A stretch of DNA of 64,000 nucleotides from Paenibacillaceae bacterium. GTDB lineage: Bacteria > Bacillota > Bacilli > Paenibacillales > NBRC-103111. Under the pieces are notes generated by a model. The model was not told the origin of the DNA and did not search any database. It worked only from the letters and a program-made list of their open reading frames with translations. Made by a program: the position numbers and the translations under genes. The stretch covers positions 1 to 64,000 of the forward strand of contig JAQSYI010000040.1 in assembly GCA_029256185.1 (NCBI GenBank), written 5' to 3'. This document shows positions 1 to 7,816 of the stretch, in pieces (the first letter of the stretch is position 1; each line of letters opens with the position of its first letter).

Positions 1-160
1 TAGCTCATTTTCCCCAATCTCTTGGGGTCCCCGAAAAGTATTCGGCATCCGCCTCTCGGCTTCGCTTCACTTTTTGGGGTCGAAACTTTGGCTGTGTTTT
101 TGTTACTACTCGTTGTTCAGTTTTCAAGGAGCTAAACTTTTGTTACTCACTTACTTTATC
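1..160 (-). other. rRNA operon leader, 16S gene expected just outside the left edge
   Basis: Read on the minus strand, positions 113-129 give CCTTGAAAACTGAACAA, a motif that Bacillus and Paenibacillus genomes carry in the leader before 16S rRNA. It lies downstream of a strong promoter and about 110 bases from the edge, and the last bases before the edge (GAAAATGAGCTA) also resemble the end of such a leader. No mature rRNA sequence is inside the window, so 16S identity is inferred. A 16S-23S spacer is less likely because the promoter directly precedes it. A hairpin repeat (24-79) sits inside the leader. Confidence 0.75.
24..79 (-). repeat. Hairpin repeat family H, copy 1 (inside rRNA leader)
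   Basis: CCCCGAAAAGT at 29-39 pairs with ACTTTTTGGGG at 69-79, apart from one central mismatch, around a 29-base loop. The minus-strand reading aligns with the plus-strand reading of copies at 28068-28118 and 34968-35019. Stem and loop lengths are preserved, and a base difference in one arm is matched in the other. Confidence 0.6.
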
Positions 161-182
161 CCAACCTCTCGGCCGGAACATT

Positions 183-212
183 AATATACCACGCCTCGAC
201 AACTTTCGTCAA
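183..212 (-). promoter_or_regulatory. Strong sigma-A promoter of the rRNA operon
   Basis: The -35 box TTGACG (207-212) and -10 box TATATT (183-188) are separated by 18 bases on the minus strand. The promoter faces the rRNA leader. It has no protein-coding gene downstream inside the window. Confidence 0.75.
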
Positions 213-365
213 CACCTTTTTATTTCTCTTTTTCACCTGGTGCTGAGGCCGTTTTCCTGAAGTCTCAGAAAATATGAACGGGTAAGTTGCCAGACTTCTT
301 GACAAGCGCACGGCGGTAAAGGACACCACCGGGCATTCATCCTTGCCACAAAAGCAGCAAGGATG

Positions 366-395
366 ATAATACCACATTATCGGGTGCAATTGCAA
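366..395 (-). promoter_or_regulatory. Possible second, upstream rRNA promoter
   Basis: TTGCAA (390-395) and TATTAT (366-371) are spaced 18 bases apart on the minus strand, about 180 bp upstream of the strong promoter. Tandem promoters are common for rRNA operons, but the -35 box is poor. A 9-bp hairpin (338-346 pairing with 357-365) lies just downstream. I see nothing else in 213-459. Confidence 0.35.
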
Positions 396-459
396 ATTCA
401 ACTTATAATCGGCCCGGTCTTCCCTAACAAGCTCTCCCTGGCGGCAGAACAGAGCAATA

Positions 460-1920
460 TTACGCCTCTTCCTTGAGCCCCCCGGCAATTGCAATAACCC
501 GTTTCATCCCCTCCCTGATCTGCTGTTCATTGGCAAAGGAATAGCTGAACCTGGCCCATGAATCAAACTGCCGCAGCGGATCACAGATCATGCCGGGGAC
601 AAAAGCTATTGAGTCTTTTATGCAGCCGGCAAGAAGGTTTTCTGCAGAAACTCCTTCGGGCAGCCTGACCCACAAACTCAATCCCCCGCCGGGAGTCGTC
701 CATTCCCAGTCAGTCGCCGACAATTCCTTCTCCATCACATCCTTGCGGATCTGAAGCGCAATCCTCAGCTTCTCCAGATGCTGCTGAAGCCGGGGGGAGG
801 TAAAGTAATGAAGGAAGATCTTTTGGTTCAGCAGGGGGGTGCCGTTATCCGAGAGTGACTTGGCCGTGAGCAGATGCTCCATGAGCGGTCTCCTGCACGC
901 CACCGCGGCAATCCTAAGCCCCGGCGACACATACTTGCTGAAGCCGCGAATGTATAGAACGACCCCTTCCGTATCATAGGCGAACAAAGGTAAAGGAGGC
1001 TCCTGCCCAAAGAAAATATCATGGCTGGTATCATCATCCACCAGAAGACAACGATAGCGCTCCGCCAGCTCCACCAACCGTTTTCTTTGCTCGGGGGGAA
1101 CTGTGTAGCCTGTAGGATTATGGAAGGTGGGATTCAAATAAAACAACCGGGGACGATGCTGCCGCATGCACCACTCCACCTGCTCCAGATTATAGCCGGA
1201 AGGGCCGATCTCCACAGGAATAAGCCGGGCTCCCTGCTGGTGAAAAATATCTATGGCCGAACTATAAGTAGGCCGTTCAATTAAAATGGTGTCCATAGGC
1301 TTGATAAAAATCCGTGAAATCAAATCAATCGCCTGTTGTGCCCCGGAGGTAATCAGCAGTTCACCGGCCGTCAGATGAAACCTGTGCTTCTTAATGAAAT
1401 AGTCGCATAAGGCTTCTCTCAGTTCCTCATCCCCCTGTACCTGCGCATAGGTGGAGAGTACCCGTGGGTACAGATCGAACACTTTCTTCACATAATCCGA
1501 GAAATACATATTGGGCAGCAAATTAGGATCAATCAACGCTTCCGAGAACTGAAAGTCCACCGGAATCCGGTGAATCTCGGACAAATAATTCCTCATCTGA
1601 TAGGAAGGCACAATCGCCCCTTTGTCCGGTTCGGCAACATCCGCCTGCATCTCCGGATGGACATAGTAGCCGGATTTATCCTTCACATATACTTGGCCTT
1701 GGGCCTTCAGCTCCTGGTATGCCCGGAAGACCGTCAGGCGGTGCACCTTCAGCTCCAGAGCCAATTGCCGTACAGAGGGCAACTTTTCATGAGCCCCCCA
1801 CTCTCCCCGGCTGATCCGGTTGTTCAAATAATCCATGACCTGCTCAAACCGATGATAGAGCTGGCCTTCCGCAGCAGCTTTTTTTCTCATGTCTGCCCAC
1901 CTGCCTTCTTCATTAAACAC
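460..1920 (-). CDS. MocR/PdxR-type regulator: GntR DNA-binding domain fused to aminotransferase
   Basis: The 486-residue protein has an N-terminal GntR winged helix-turn-helix (about residues 20-95) followed by a fold-type I aminotransferase domain (about 120-480). The PLP-binding lysine is in RGFSKYVSPGLR and the aspartate segment is LVDDDTSHDIFF. Length and order match the MocR subfamily (PdxR, GabR, TauR), in which the aminotransferase-like domain senses PLP or an amino-compound rather than catalysing. The gene is divergent from an EamA-type exporter across 141 bp, so regulation of that exporter is likely. The intergenic region contains CTGTTCT twice, which could be part of a direct-repeat operator. 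The effector cannot be told from sequence. Confidence 0.88.
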   Translation of the reverse strand: MFNEEGRWADMRKKAAAEGQLYHRFEQVMDYLNNRISRGEWGAHEKLPSVRQLALELKVHRLTVFRAYQELKAQGQVYVKDKSGYYVHPEMQADVAEPDKGAIVPSYQMRNYLSEIHRIPVDFQFSEALIDPNLLPNMYFSDYVKKVFDLYPRVLSTYAQVQGDEELREALCDYFIKKHRFHLTAGELLITSGAQQAIDLISRIFIKPMDTILIERPTYSSAIDIFHQQGARLIPVEIGPSGYNLEQVEWCMRQHRPRLFYLNPTFHNPTGYTVPPEQRKRLVELAERYRCLLVDDDTSHDIFFGQEPPLPLFAYDTEGVVLYIRGFSKYVSPGLRIAAVACRRPLMEHLLTAKSLSDNGTPLLNQKIFLHYFTSPRLQQHLEKLRIALQIRKDVMEKELSATDWEWTTPGGGLSLWVRLPEGVSAENLLAGCIKDSIAFVPGMICDPLRQFDSWARFSYSFANEQQIREGMKRVIAIAGGLKEEA

Positions 1921-2061
1921 ATTGCTTCATCGTTTCGCCGAACAAAATCCATATCCCCATTGTACCTCATATTTCGCCTAACTGTTCTACTGTCTTCATT
2001 CTGTTCTGTCATCGATGAAGTATGATGGGAAGAAACCATTTACCGGCAGGGGGAATACTCG

Positions 2062-3015
2062 ATGATCGCTATAGGCTTTCTGGCGATGTGCTTGATTTTT
2101 GGCACGACATTTTTGGCTATACGGGTGGGGATTGACGCTGGAGCATTGCCTTTTCTATCGGCTGGAATCCGGTTCGTGGCAGCCGGAGGCATCCTGTTGG
2201 CGGTCATGATTGTGAGAAAGCAAGCTACTTGGTCGCTGCTTGGGCGCAAGGAAATGCTGATTACCGGGGCCGGGCTTACCTTCGGCACCTTCTCCACACT
2301 CTACTGGGCAGAGCAGCATATCAGCTCCGGCCTGGCCGCGGTTCTGTCGGCCACGGGTCCTATTATGATTCTGCTGCTCCAAGCTTTTGCGCTGCGCCAA
2401 CGGACCTCTCCCAAGGCGGTTGCCGGCTGTATCGTCGGTTTTGCAGGCGTGCTGCTCATCATGCTGCCGGGGATGGCCATTGACATCAGTCTGCTGTGGC
2501 TGGCGGGATGCGCACTGGTGATTGTGGGAGAATTCTGTTACTCCTCCGGCGCACTTTACTCCAAGCATGTGATGAAGCGCTTCTCTAATGTCTCTCCCAT
2601 TGCCATGAATGCCGCCCAGATGCTCTACGGAGGCGGTCTGCTGATGGTCCTGTCCTTGCTTGTGGAGCGCCCCGGGAGAGGAGATTTGATGGCTTTAACG
2701 TCACGCGGCGCAACAGGCTCTCTGCTCTATCTGATTATTGCCGGCTCCATGCTGGGTCATAGTCTGTTTTACTGGCTGGTGTCCCGCACCAATCCGGTAT
2801 TTCCCTCCACCTGGCTGTATATTTCTCCGCTCATAGCACTCGTCCTGGGAATTGTTGTATATGATGAGCCTTTCTCCTGGCTGACCTTCGCTGGAGCGGC
2901 CGTTATATTGACCGGCATTATACTGGTTAACGCGGATTCACTGAGGCAGATGATTAACGGACGGTTACGGCCCCGTCGGCAGCAGCAACCAAGCCCTGCC
3001 GGCAAATCTGCATAG
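2062..3015 (+). CDS. EamA/DMT-family transporter
   Basis: The 317-residue protein has about ten hydrophobic segments arranged as two EamA repeats, the usual drug/metabolite transporter layout. Features include an N-terminal MIAIGFLAMCLIFGTTFLAIR helix region, a W-A-E-Q segment between helices 3 and 4, and a basic C-terminal tail rich in R, Q and P. The family mostly exports amino acids or related metabolites from the cytoplasm. The start has the RBS AGGGGGAA upstream. The divergent MocR-type gene probably controls it. The substrate is unknown. A second EamA gene lies at 58622. Confidence 0.87.
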   Translation: MIAIGFLAMCLIFGTTFLAIRVGIDAGALPFLSAGIRFVAAGGILLAVMIVRKQATWSLLGRKEMLITGAGLTFGTFSTLYWAEQHISSGLAAVLSATGPIMILLLQAFALRQRTSPKAVAGCIVGFAGVLLIMLPGMAIDISLLWLAGCALVIVGEFCYSSGALYSKHVMKRFSNVSPIAMNAAQMLYGGGLLMVLSLLVERPGRGDLMALTSRGATGSLLYLIIAGSMLGHSLFYWLVSRTNPVFPSTWLYISPLIALVLGIVVYDEPFSWLTFAGAAVILTGIILVNADSLRQMINGRLRPRRQQQPSPAGKSA

Positions 3016-3102
3016 GATATATGGATAAGCACCTGACGGCGTCCTGTGATCCCGTGCGGTTGTCAAGAAGCCGGGAACTCCCCGCATATCCGTTCATGCT
3101 TC

Positions 3103-3159
3103 AAAAAAAAGACCCGCAGGCCTGCGTCTTTCCCTCCGGAAAAACGCGCCTCGGGTCTT
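3103..3159 (-). terminator. Rho-independent terminator of the GGDEF-EAL gene
   Basis: On the minus strand a GC-rich hairpin (AAAGAC-GCAGG against CCTGCGGGTCTTT, 3108-3132) runs into eight U residues (3103-3110 on plus). An alternative larger stem pairs AAGACCCG (3109-3116) with CGGGTCTT (3152-3159). It lies between convergent genes and may also slow the plus-strand transporter transcript. Confidence 0.75.
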
Positions 3160-3172
3160 GCTCTTTAAAAAA

Positions 3173-6100
3173 TCAATCTTCCATTACCGGCAAAAATCCC
3201 GGTTTGCCCGTATCCTTCAACCATTGAGGGATCTCTTGCGCAGGAAGAGGCCGGCTGATGAGATACCCCTGGATCTTGTCGCAGTTTCTTCTCCGCAGAT
3301 AGTGCAGCTGGTCCTCCGATTCCACACCCTCCGCAATGACCTCCAATCCCATTCTGTGCCCGATCATTACAATTGAGCTGGCAAGCGACCGGCTGCCCTG
3401 CACATCGGGAACGTCATCGATAAAGGTTTTGTCCACCTTCAGCGTCGTAATCGGCAGCTCCTTCAGATAGCTGAGCGAGGAATAGCCAGTCCCAAAGTCA
3501 TCCAGCGCAATATGGATGCCCATCCCCTTCAACAGCTCCAGCTTTTCCACAATGGTCTCGAAGGACTCCATGAAGATGGATTCGGTAATCTCAATCTCCA
3601 GATATTCGGGAGACAGTTTTGTTTCCTGCAGGGTCTGAAGAACCGTATCAATGAACGTGTCCTGGATGAGCTGGACAATGGAGATATTCACCGAAATCCG
3701 GAAGTCCTTATACCCCATAACATGGATGCCCCGGATAAAAGAGCAGGCGGTGGCCAACACCCAGGTTCCGATGGGCAGAATCAACTGGCAGTCCTCCGCA
3801 ATCCGGATGAAGGATAACGGGGACACCCGCCCAAGCTGCGGACTGTTCCAGCGGATCAGTGCTTCGAAGCCGGTTACCTCGCCGGATTGCAGATGAAACT
3901 GCGGCTGATAATACAGCTCCAATTCCTCATTGGCCAAAGCCGTGCGCAGATGCTTCTCGATTACCATCCGTTCAGTGAAGGATTGCTGCAGTTCCTGCCC
4001 GTAAACCACATAATTCCCTTTGCCCTTCTCCTTGGCCTTGTACATGGCCACATCGGCATTCATCAGAAGCTCCTCCCCGTTGCTGCCTGCCATGGGGTAC
4101 TGCGCTATGCCAATGCTCGCGGAGATATGGACGCTGCTCTCATCGATATAGAAGGGCTCTTCCAGCCTTTGCAGCAGCCTTTCCGCATACCGGGTGATCT
4201 CCTCATCGTCTTTTTGCGCTTTGAGGAAAATAACGAACTCATCTCCGCCCAACCGGAAGTAGGAAGCGTTGCTGTCCGAGAGAGTGCCCAGCCTCTCGCT
4301 GACCTTGCGCAACAACATATCGCCGAAGGTATGTCCCATCGTGTCATTAATATATTTGAAGTTGTCAATATCGAGGAAAAACAGTGCAGTCTGTCCTTCC
4401 ACACAACCTTCGAAATAGCGGGCCAGTTCCTCCGAGAGAGTGAGCTTGTTGGGCAGGCCGCTAAGCGGATCGAAATAGGCCAGCTCGTGCAGCTGCTCCT
4501 GGTATTGCTTCAGCGGATGGATATCCGTATCCGAGCCGATGACTCTGCATACAGCCCCATCCAAACCGAATTGGGCCTTGCCCCTGCCAAGAAACCAACG
4601 GTACTCCCCTGTACCCAGCCTCAGCCGGTATTCACATTGGTAATGGCTGGTATGGCCGGCCTTGTGCTCCTCCAGGCTCCGCTGGAAAAGCGCACGGTCA
4701 TCCGGATGAATGAAGTCGCTGAATATGCGGTGCCGGCTGATCTGCTCGTCCGTAATCTGAAGCAGCTCCCGCCATCGGTCCGAGATGGACCTGGTCTTGG
4801 TCCGGTAATCATATTCCCAGATGCCGTCGTTCGTGGCTTCGGTAATAAGCCGGTACCGTTCCTCGCTGCTCTTCAGCTTCTCCTGATTTTCCAGCAGCTT
4901 CTCGTATTGCTCAGTCAGTTCTTCCTGGAGCGCGGTTAGCTCCTCATAAGTAACCTCCAATTCCTGATAGCTTAGCTGAAGCTTGAACTCATACTCCTTT
5001 CGTTCCGTTATATCCGTCATAGAGCCTGCAAACCGGAAGTTATGATAATAATGATCCTGGCTGATCTTCCCCCGGACCTGAAACCATATGTATTCGCCAG
5101 ACTTGGTTCTCATTCTGTATTCACACTCGTAGTCCGGCGTCTCTCCGCTCAGATGCAGCATGCGGGAACGCTCCGCCTCAGACATATCCTCGGGATGAAT
5201 AATGGTCTGCCAGCCGCCGTTGCGCTCATCCAGTTCATCCTTCTCATAACCAAGAAGCGCATACCACCGCTCGGAAAAATAATAGGTCATGCTGCTCATA
5301 TCCATATCCCATATGATGGTGTTGGAGCCGACGGTCGCCAGCCTGAACCTCTCCTCGCTCTTGGCCAGACTCTCCTTCACCTCGGAGATTTCATCGAATT
5401 GCTGGCGAAGCTCCTCATCGGACGCCTCCAGTTCCTCATTGAGCTGAATCAGCTCTTGATTGTTCAGACTCAGTTCCAGGCGCATCCTGCGGATCTGGCG
5501 GATATGGGCAATGAGAACAAGGATAAAAGCGAGCAATACAACGAATGCAGTCATTACACTTAATACAAGACTCCGGTACGTTTCATAGAAGGAAAAGGGC
5601 TTGTTAATCATTTCGCTGCCCCGCGGCAAATCATCCTCCGAAACGCCCAGGCGCTGCATGACATTATAATCAAATACGGTGCGGAACATAGTGTCCGGCT
5701 TTACCGGGATAAGATCCGCAGCCTCACCGTCCAGGATCCGGAGAGCAAGCCGGGCAGCTTCCGCTCCCTGGGTTTTGCCGCTGATCATGCTTCCGCCGAT
5801 TGCTCCATGGTTCAGAGCAAAGTCATACAAGTTGTAGACCGGTGCCTTGGTTGCGGCGCTGATCCGCTCCACCGCTGTCTCGAATTCAATATTGGTCCCG
5901 TCCTTGTCACTGAAGTAAGTGGTAATCAGAATGGCGTCTTCCTTCTCCCGCAGCCCTTCTGCAACCTCCAGCACCTGTTCGAATGACATATTATCCATGG
6001 AGATCAGATTCAGGCCGGGATGAGTCTGCTTCAGCCTCTCATTGGTCATATAGCCTGTGGTGGCTCCGCTTTCGGATTGGTCGAACAGGAGATAGATATT

Positions 6101-6634
6101 TTTCAGGCCGGAGTTAAGCTGAAGCGCCGCGTCCACAGTTTCGGAAGGGTAGAGGTTCTCCAAAACCCCGGTTACATTCTTCTGTCCCCGCAGCAATAAT
6201 TCGGCGCTGGATTCATTCACGCCGCTGAATATAACGGGAGCGTTGTTAAAGAGCCGCGCTCTGTTCTTCAAGACGAAGTCCAGCGCAAAATCATCGGTGG
6301 CCACGATCAGATCGATATCCGTCCCGGAATACTTGTACAGCAGGCTGGCATACAAGTTATCCGTCCCCAATTCGGTAGGAAACCTTTTCCAGTCGGCATA
6401 CTCCGTATAGATGGTCGGATTCCGGTAAGAGCTCTTCAAAGTGTCGGTAATTCCTGCCGTCTGATCATCCGTCCAGGCAAACCCCTTGTGGTAAGAATTC
6501 AGCACGAGCACCCTTGGATCACGAGCAGCCGCAGCTTCTCCGAAGACAGATACGGGCTTAATAGGCATAGCGCCCGCCAGAAGCAGCACAATCAGAAGAA
6601 AGCTCCTGATAAGAGTGCTGTGAAACTTGCGCAT
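3173..6634 (-). CDS. Membrane GGDEF-EAL protein with periplasmic binding-protein sensor and two PAS domains
   Basis: The 1153 residues contain, in order, a signal/anchor segment (about 10-30), an ABC substrate-binding-protein-like sensor domain (about 40-345), a transmembrane helix (about 365-388) with a coiled coil, PAS domain 1 (about 440-560), a second coiled stretch, PAS domain 2 (about 590-715), GGDEF (about 740-885) and EAL (about 895-1140). The cyclase motif is intact (RLGGDEFVIF). The phosphodiesterase motifs are present as GFEALIRW, DDFGTGYSSL and VIAEGVE, so both cyclic-di-GMP synthesis and hydrolysis are possible. The sensor presumably binds a small molecule outside the membrane. 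The RBS GGAGAGGTGATGAT precedes the ATG. A 165-base structured leader precedes the gene. Confidence 0.92.
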   Translation of the reverse strand: MRKFHSTLIRSFLLIVLLLAGAMPIKPVSVFGEAAAARDPRVLVLNSYHKGFAWTDDQTAGITDTLKSSYRNPTIYTEYADWKRFPTELGTDNLYASLLYKYSGTDIDLIVATDDFALDFVLKNRARLFNNAPVIFSGVNESSAELLLRGQKNVTGVLENLYPSETVDAALQLNSGLKNIYLLFDQSESGATTGYMTNERLKQTHPGLNLISMDNMSFEQVLEVAEGLREKEDAILITTYFSDKDGTNIEFETAVERISAATKAPVYNLYDFALNHGAIGGSMISGKTQGAEAARLALRILDGEAADLIPVKPDTMFRTVFDYNVMQRLGVSEDDLPRGSEMINKPFSFYETYRSLVLSVMTAFVVLLAFILVLIAHIRQIRRMRLELSLNNQELIQLNEELEASDEELRQQFDEISEVKESLAKSEERFRLATVGSNTIIWDMDMSSMTYYFSERWYALLGYEKDELDERNGGWQTIIHPEDMSEAERSRMLHLSGETPDYECEYRMRTKSGEYIWFQVRGKISQDHYYHNFRFAGSMTDITERKEYEFKLQLSYQELEVTYEELTALQEELTEQYEKLLENQEKLKSSEERYRLITEATNDGIWEYDYRTKTRSISDRWRELLQITDEQISRHRIFSDFIHPDDRALFQRSLEEHKAGHTSHYQCEYRLRLGTGEYRWFLGRGKAQFGLDGAVCRVIGSDTDIHPLKQYQEQLHELAYFDPLSGLPNKLTLSEELARYFEGCVEGQTALFFLDIDNFKYINDTMGHTFGDMLLRKVSERLGTLSDSNASYFRLGGDEFVIFLKAQKDDEEITRYAERLLQRLEEPFYIDESSVHISASIGIAQYPMAGSNGEELLMNADVAMYKAKEKGKGNYVVYGQELQQSFTERMVIEKHLRTALANEELELYYQPQFHLQSGEVTGFEALIRWNSPQLGRVSPLSFIRIAEDCQLILPIGTWVLATACSFIRGIHVMGYKDFRISVNISIVQLIQDTFIDTVLQTLQETKLSPEYLEIEITESIFMESFETIVEKLELLKGMGIHIALDDFGTGYSSLSYLKELPITTLKVDKTFIDDVPDVQGSRSLASSIVMIGHRMGLEVIAEGVESEDQLHYLRRRNCDKIQGYLISRPLPAQEIPQWLKDTGKPGFLPVMED

Positions 6635-6744
6635 ATCATCACCTCTCCGAAGACTCGTTACTTTATATTTCCTAATTTATTCCTCTTATTATTATATTAC
6701 TATCTTTCACCTTTTCTGTCGAACCTTGTATTTATAACAAGAAA

Positions 6745-6814
6745 AGACCAGTTGCGTTACTGACTCCACGAGTCAAGAACACAGATGGTCTCCAAATATC
6801 TATAATGATTATAG
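6745..6814 (-). promoter_or_regulatory. Promoter palindrome and structured leader of the GGDEF-EAL gene
   Basis: The -10 box TATAAT (6808-6813) lies inside a perfect 7-1-7 palindrome (CTATAAT-G-ATTATAG on plus, 6800-6814), a likely operator. No good -35 box is seen. Just downstream, the RNA can fold AGACCA/TGGTCT (6745-6750 with 6786-6791) around an inner TGACTC/GAGTCA stem (6761-6766 with 6770-6775), followed by UUUUC. This could be an attenuator. It does not match the cyclic-di-GMP riboswitch consensus I know. Confidence 0.45.
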
Positions 6815-6873
6815 CATGGTACAATTCACAACGTCACCGCTCTATCGCAAAATAGCTGAGGCAGGCGCAAAAT

Positions 6874-6915
6874 CAAAAAAACCTCTCCCCCAAGGTGTGA
6901 CCCTGGATGGAGAGG
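6874..6915 (-). terminator. Terminator after aguB
   Basis: CCTCTCC (6882-6888) pairs with GGAGAGG (6909-6915). On the minus strand the hairpin is followed by a U-rich run (6875-6880 on plus). It lies directly downstream of the aguB stop codon. Confidence 0.8.
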
Positions 6916-6922
6916 CTGACTG

Positions 6923-7801
6923 TTATTGGCGGGGCGTGACTCCGTCATAGGTGGCGATAGCCCGGTAGAGATCAGGGCGCCGGTCGCGGAAGATGCCCCA
7001 TTCAATGCGCTGAACCTCCAGCTGATCCAAGTCGAACTCGGCGGTCAGCACCGCTTCTTCCCCGCGCCCGGCTTCGGCCAGCTTATTGCCTTGATTCCCG
7101 GCGATGAAGGATGAGCCGTAGAAGGTAATGCTGGAATCCTCATCCGATTCCGCGCCGATCCGGTTGGAGGCAATCACAGGCATCAGATTGGCTGCCGCAT
7201 GACCCAGCATGCACATCTGCCAATGGTCCTTGGAATCGATGGAGCCGTCCTGGGGCTCCGACCCGATCGCCGTAGGATAAAACAGAAGCTCCGCTCCCAT
7301 CAGCGCCATGCACCTTGCCGCCTCGGGATACCATTGATCCCAACAGACTCCTACGCCGATCTTGGCATAACGGGTATTCCAGACCCGGAAGCCTGTGTCG
7401 CCGGGGTTGAAGTAGAACTTCTCCTCGTAGCCCGGGCCGTCGGGAATATGGCTCTTGCGGTACGTGCCGAGAACACTGCCGTCCGCGTCAATCACCGCAA
7501 GAGAATTATAGCGCGCGTAGTTTTTCTTCTCATAGAAGCTGATAGGCAGCACCACCTGCAATTCCCGGGCAATCCCGCGGAAATGGTTCACTGCCTTGTT
7601 CTCCTCCAGTTCCGTGGCATAGGCGTAATAATCCGACTTCTCCTTCTGGCAGAAATACGGGGTCTCAAACAGCTCCTGCAGCAGAATAATCTGGGCGCCT
7701 TGGGCGGCTGCCTGCCTGACCAGGGCCTCGGCCTTGCTGATATTGCTCTCTATGTCGGATGAACAGCTCATCTGCGTGGCGGCTACGGTTACTTTTCTCA
7801 T
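6923..7801 (-). CDS. aguB: N-carbamoylputrescine amidase
   Basis: The 292-residue nitrilase-superfamily enzyme hydrolyses N-carbamoylputrescine to putrescine, CO2 and ammonia in the cytoplasm. The catalytic triad is visible: Glu in LLQELFETPYFC, Lys in GTYRKSHIPDGP and Cys in GVGVCWDQWYPEAAR. The substrate-specific segment around FYPTAIGSEPQD is typical of AguB. It follows aguA by 15 bp and has the RBS GGAGGGAGCGAACACG, so the two form one operon completing agmatine-to-putrescine conversion. Confidence 0.95.
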   Translation of the reverse strand: MRKVTVAATQMSCSSDIESNISKAEALVRQAAAQGAQIILLQELFETPYFCQKEKSDYYAYATELEENKAVNHFRGIARELQVVLPISFYEKKNYARYNSLAVIDADGSVLGTYRKSHIPDGPGYEEKFYFNPGDTGFRVWNTRYAKIGVGVCWDQWYPEAARCMALMGAELLFYPTAIGSEPQDGSIDSKDHWQMCMLGHAAANLMPVIASNRIGAESDEDSSITFYGSSFIAGNQGNKLAEAGRGEEAVLTAEFDLDQLEVQRIEWGIFRDRRPDLYRAIATYDGVTPRQ

Positions 7802-7816
7802 CGTGTTCGCTCCCTC

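Noticed and set aside
3021-3227. 68-codon plus-strand frame after the EamA gene
   Set aside because: It overlaps the terminator hairpin and the end of the convergent GGDEF-EAL gene and has no RBS.
6745-6814. Cyclic-di-GMP riboswitch before the GGDEF-EAL gene
   Set aside because: The conserved GEMM-type core sequences and tetraloop receptor are absent; only a simple nested hairpin is seen.
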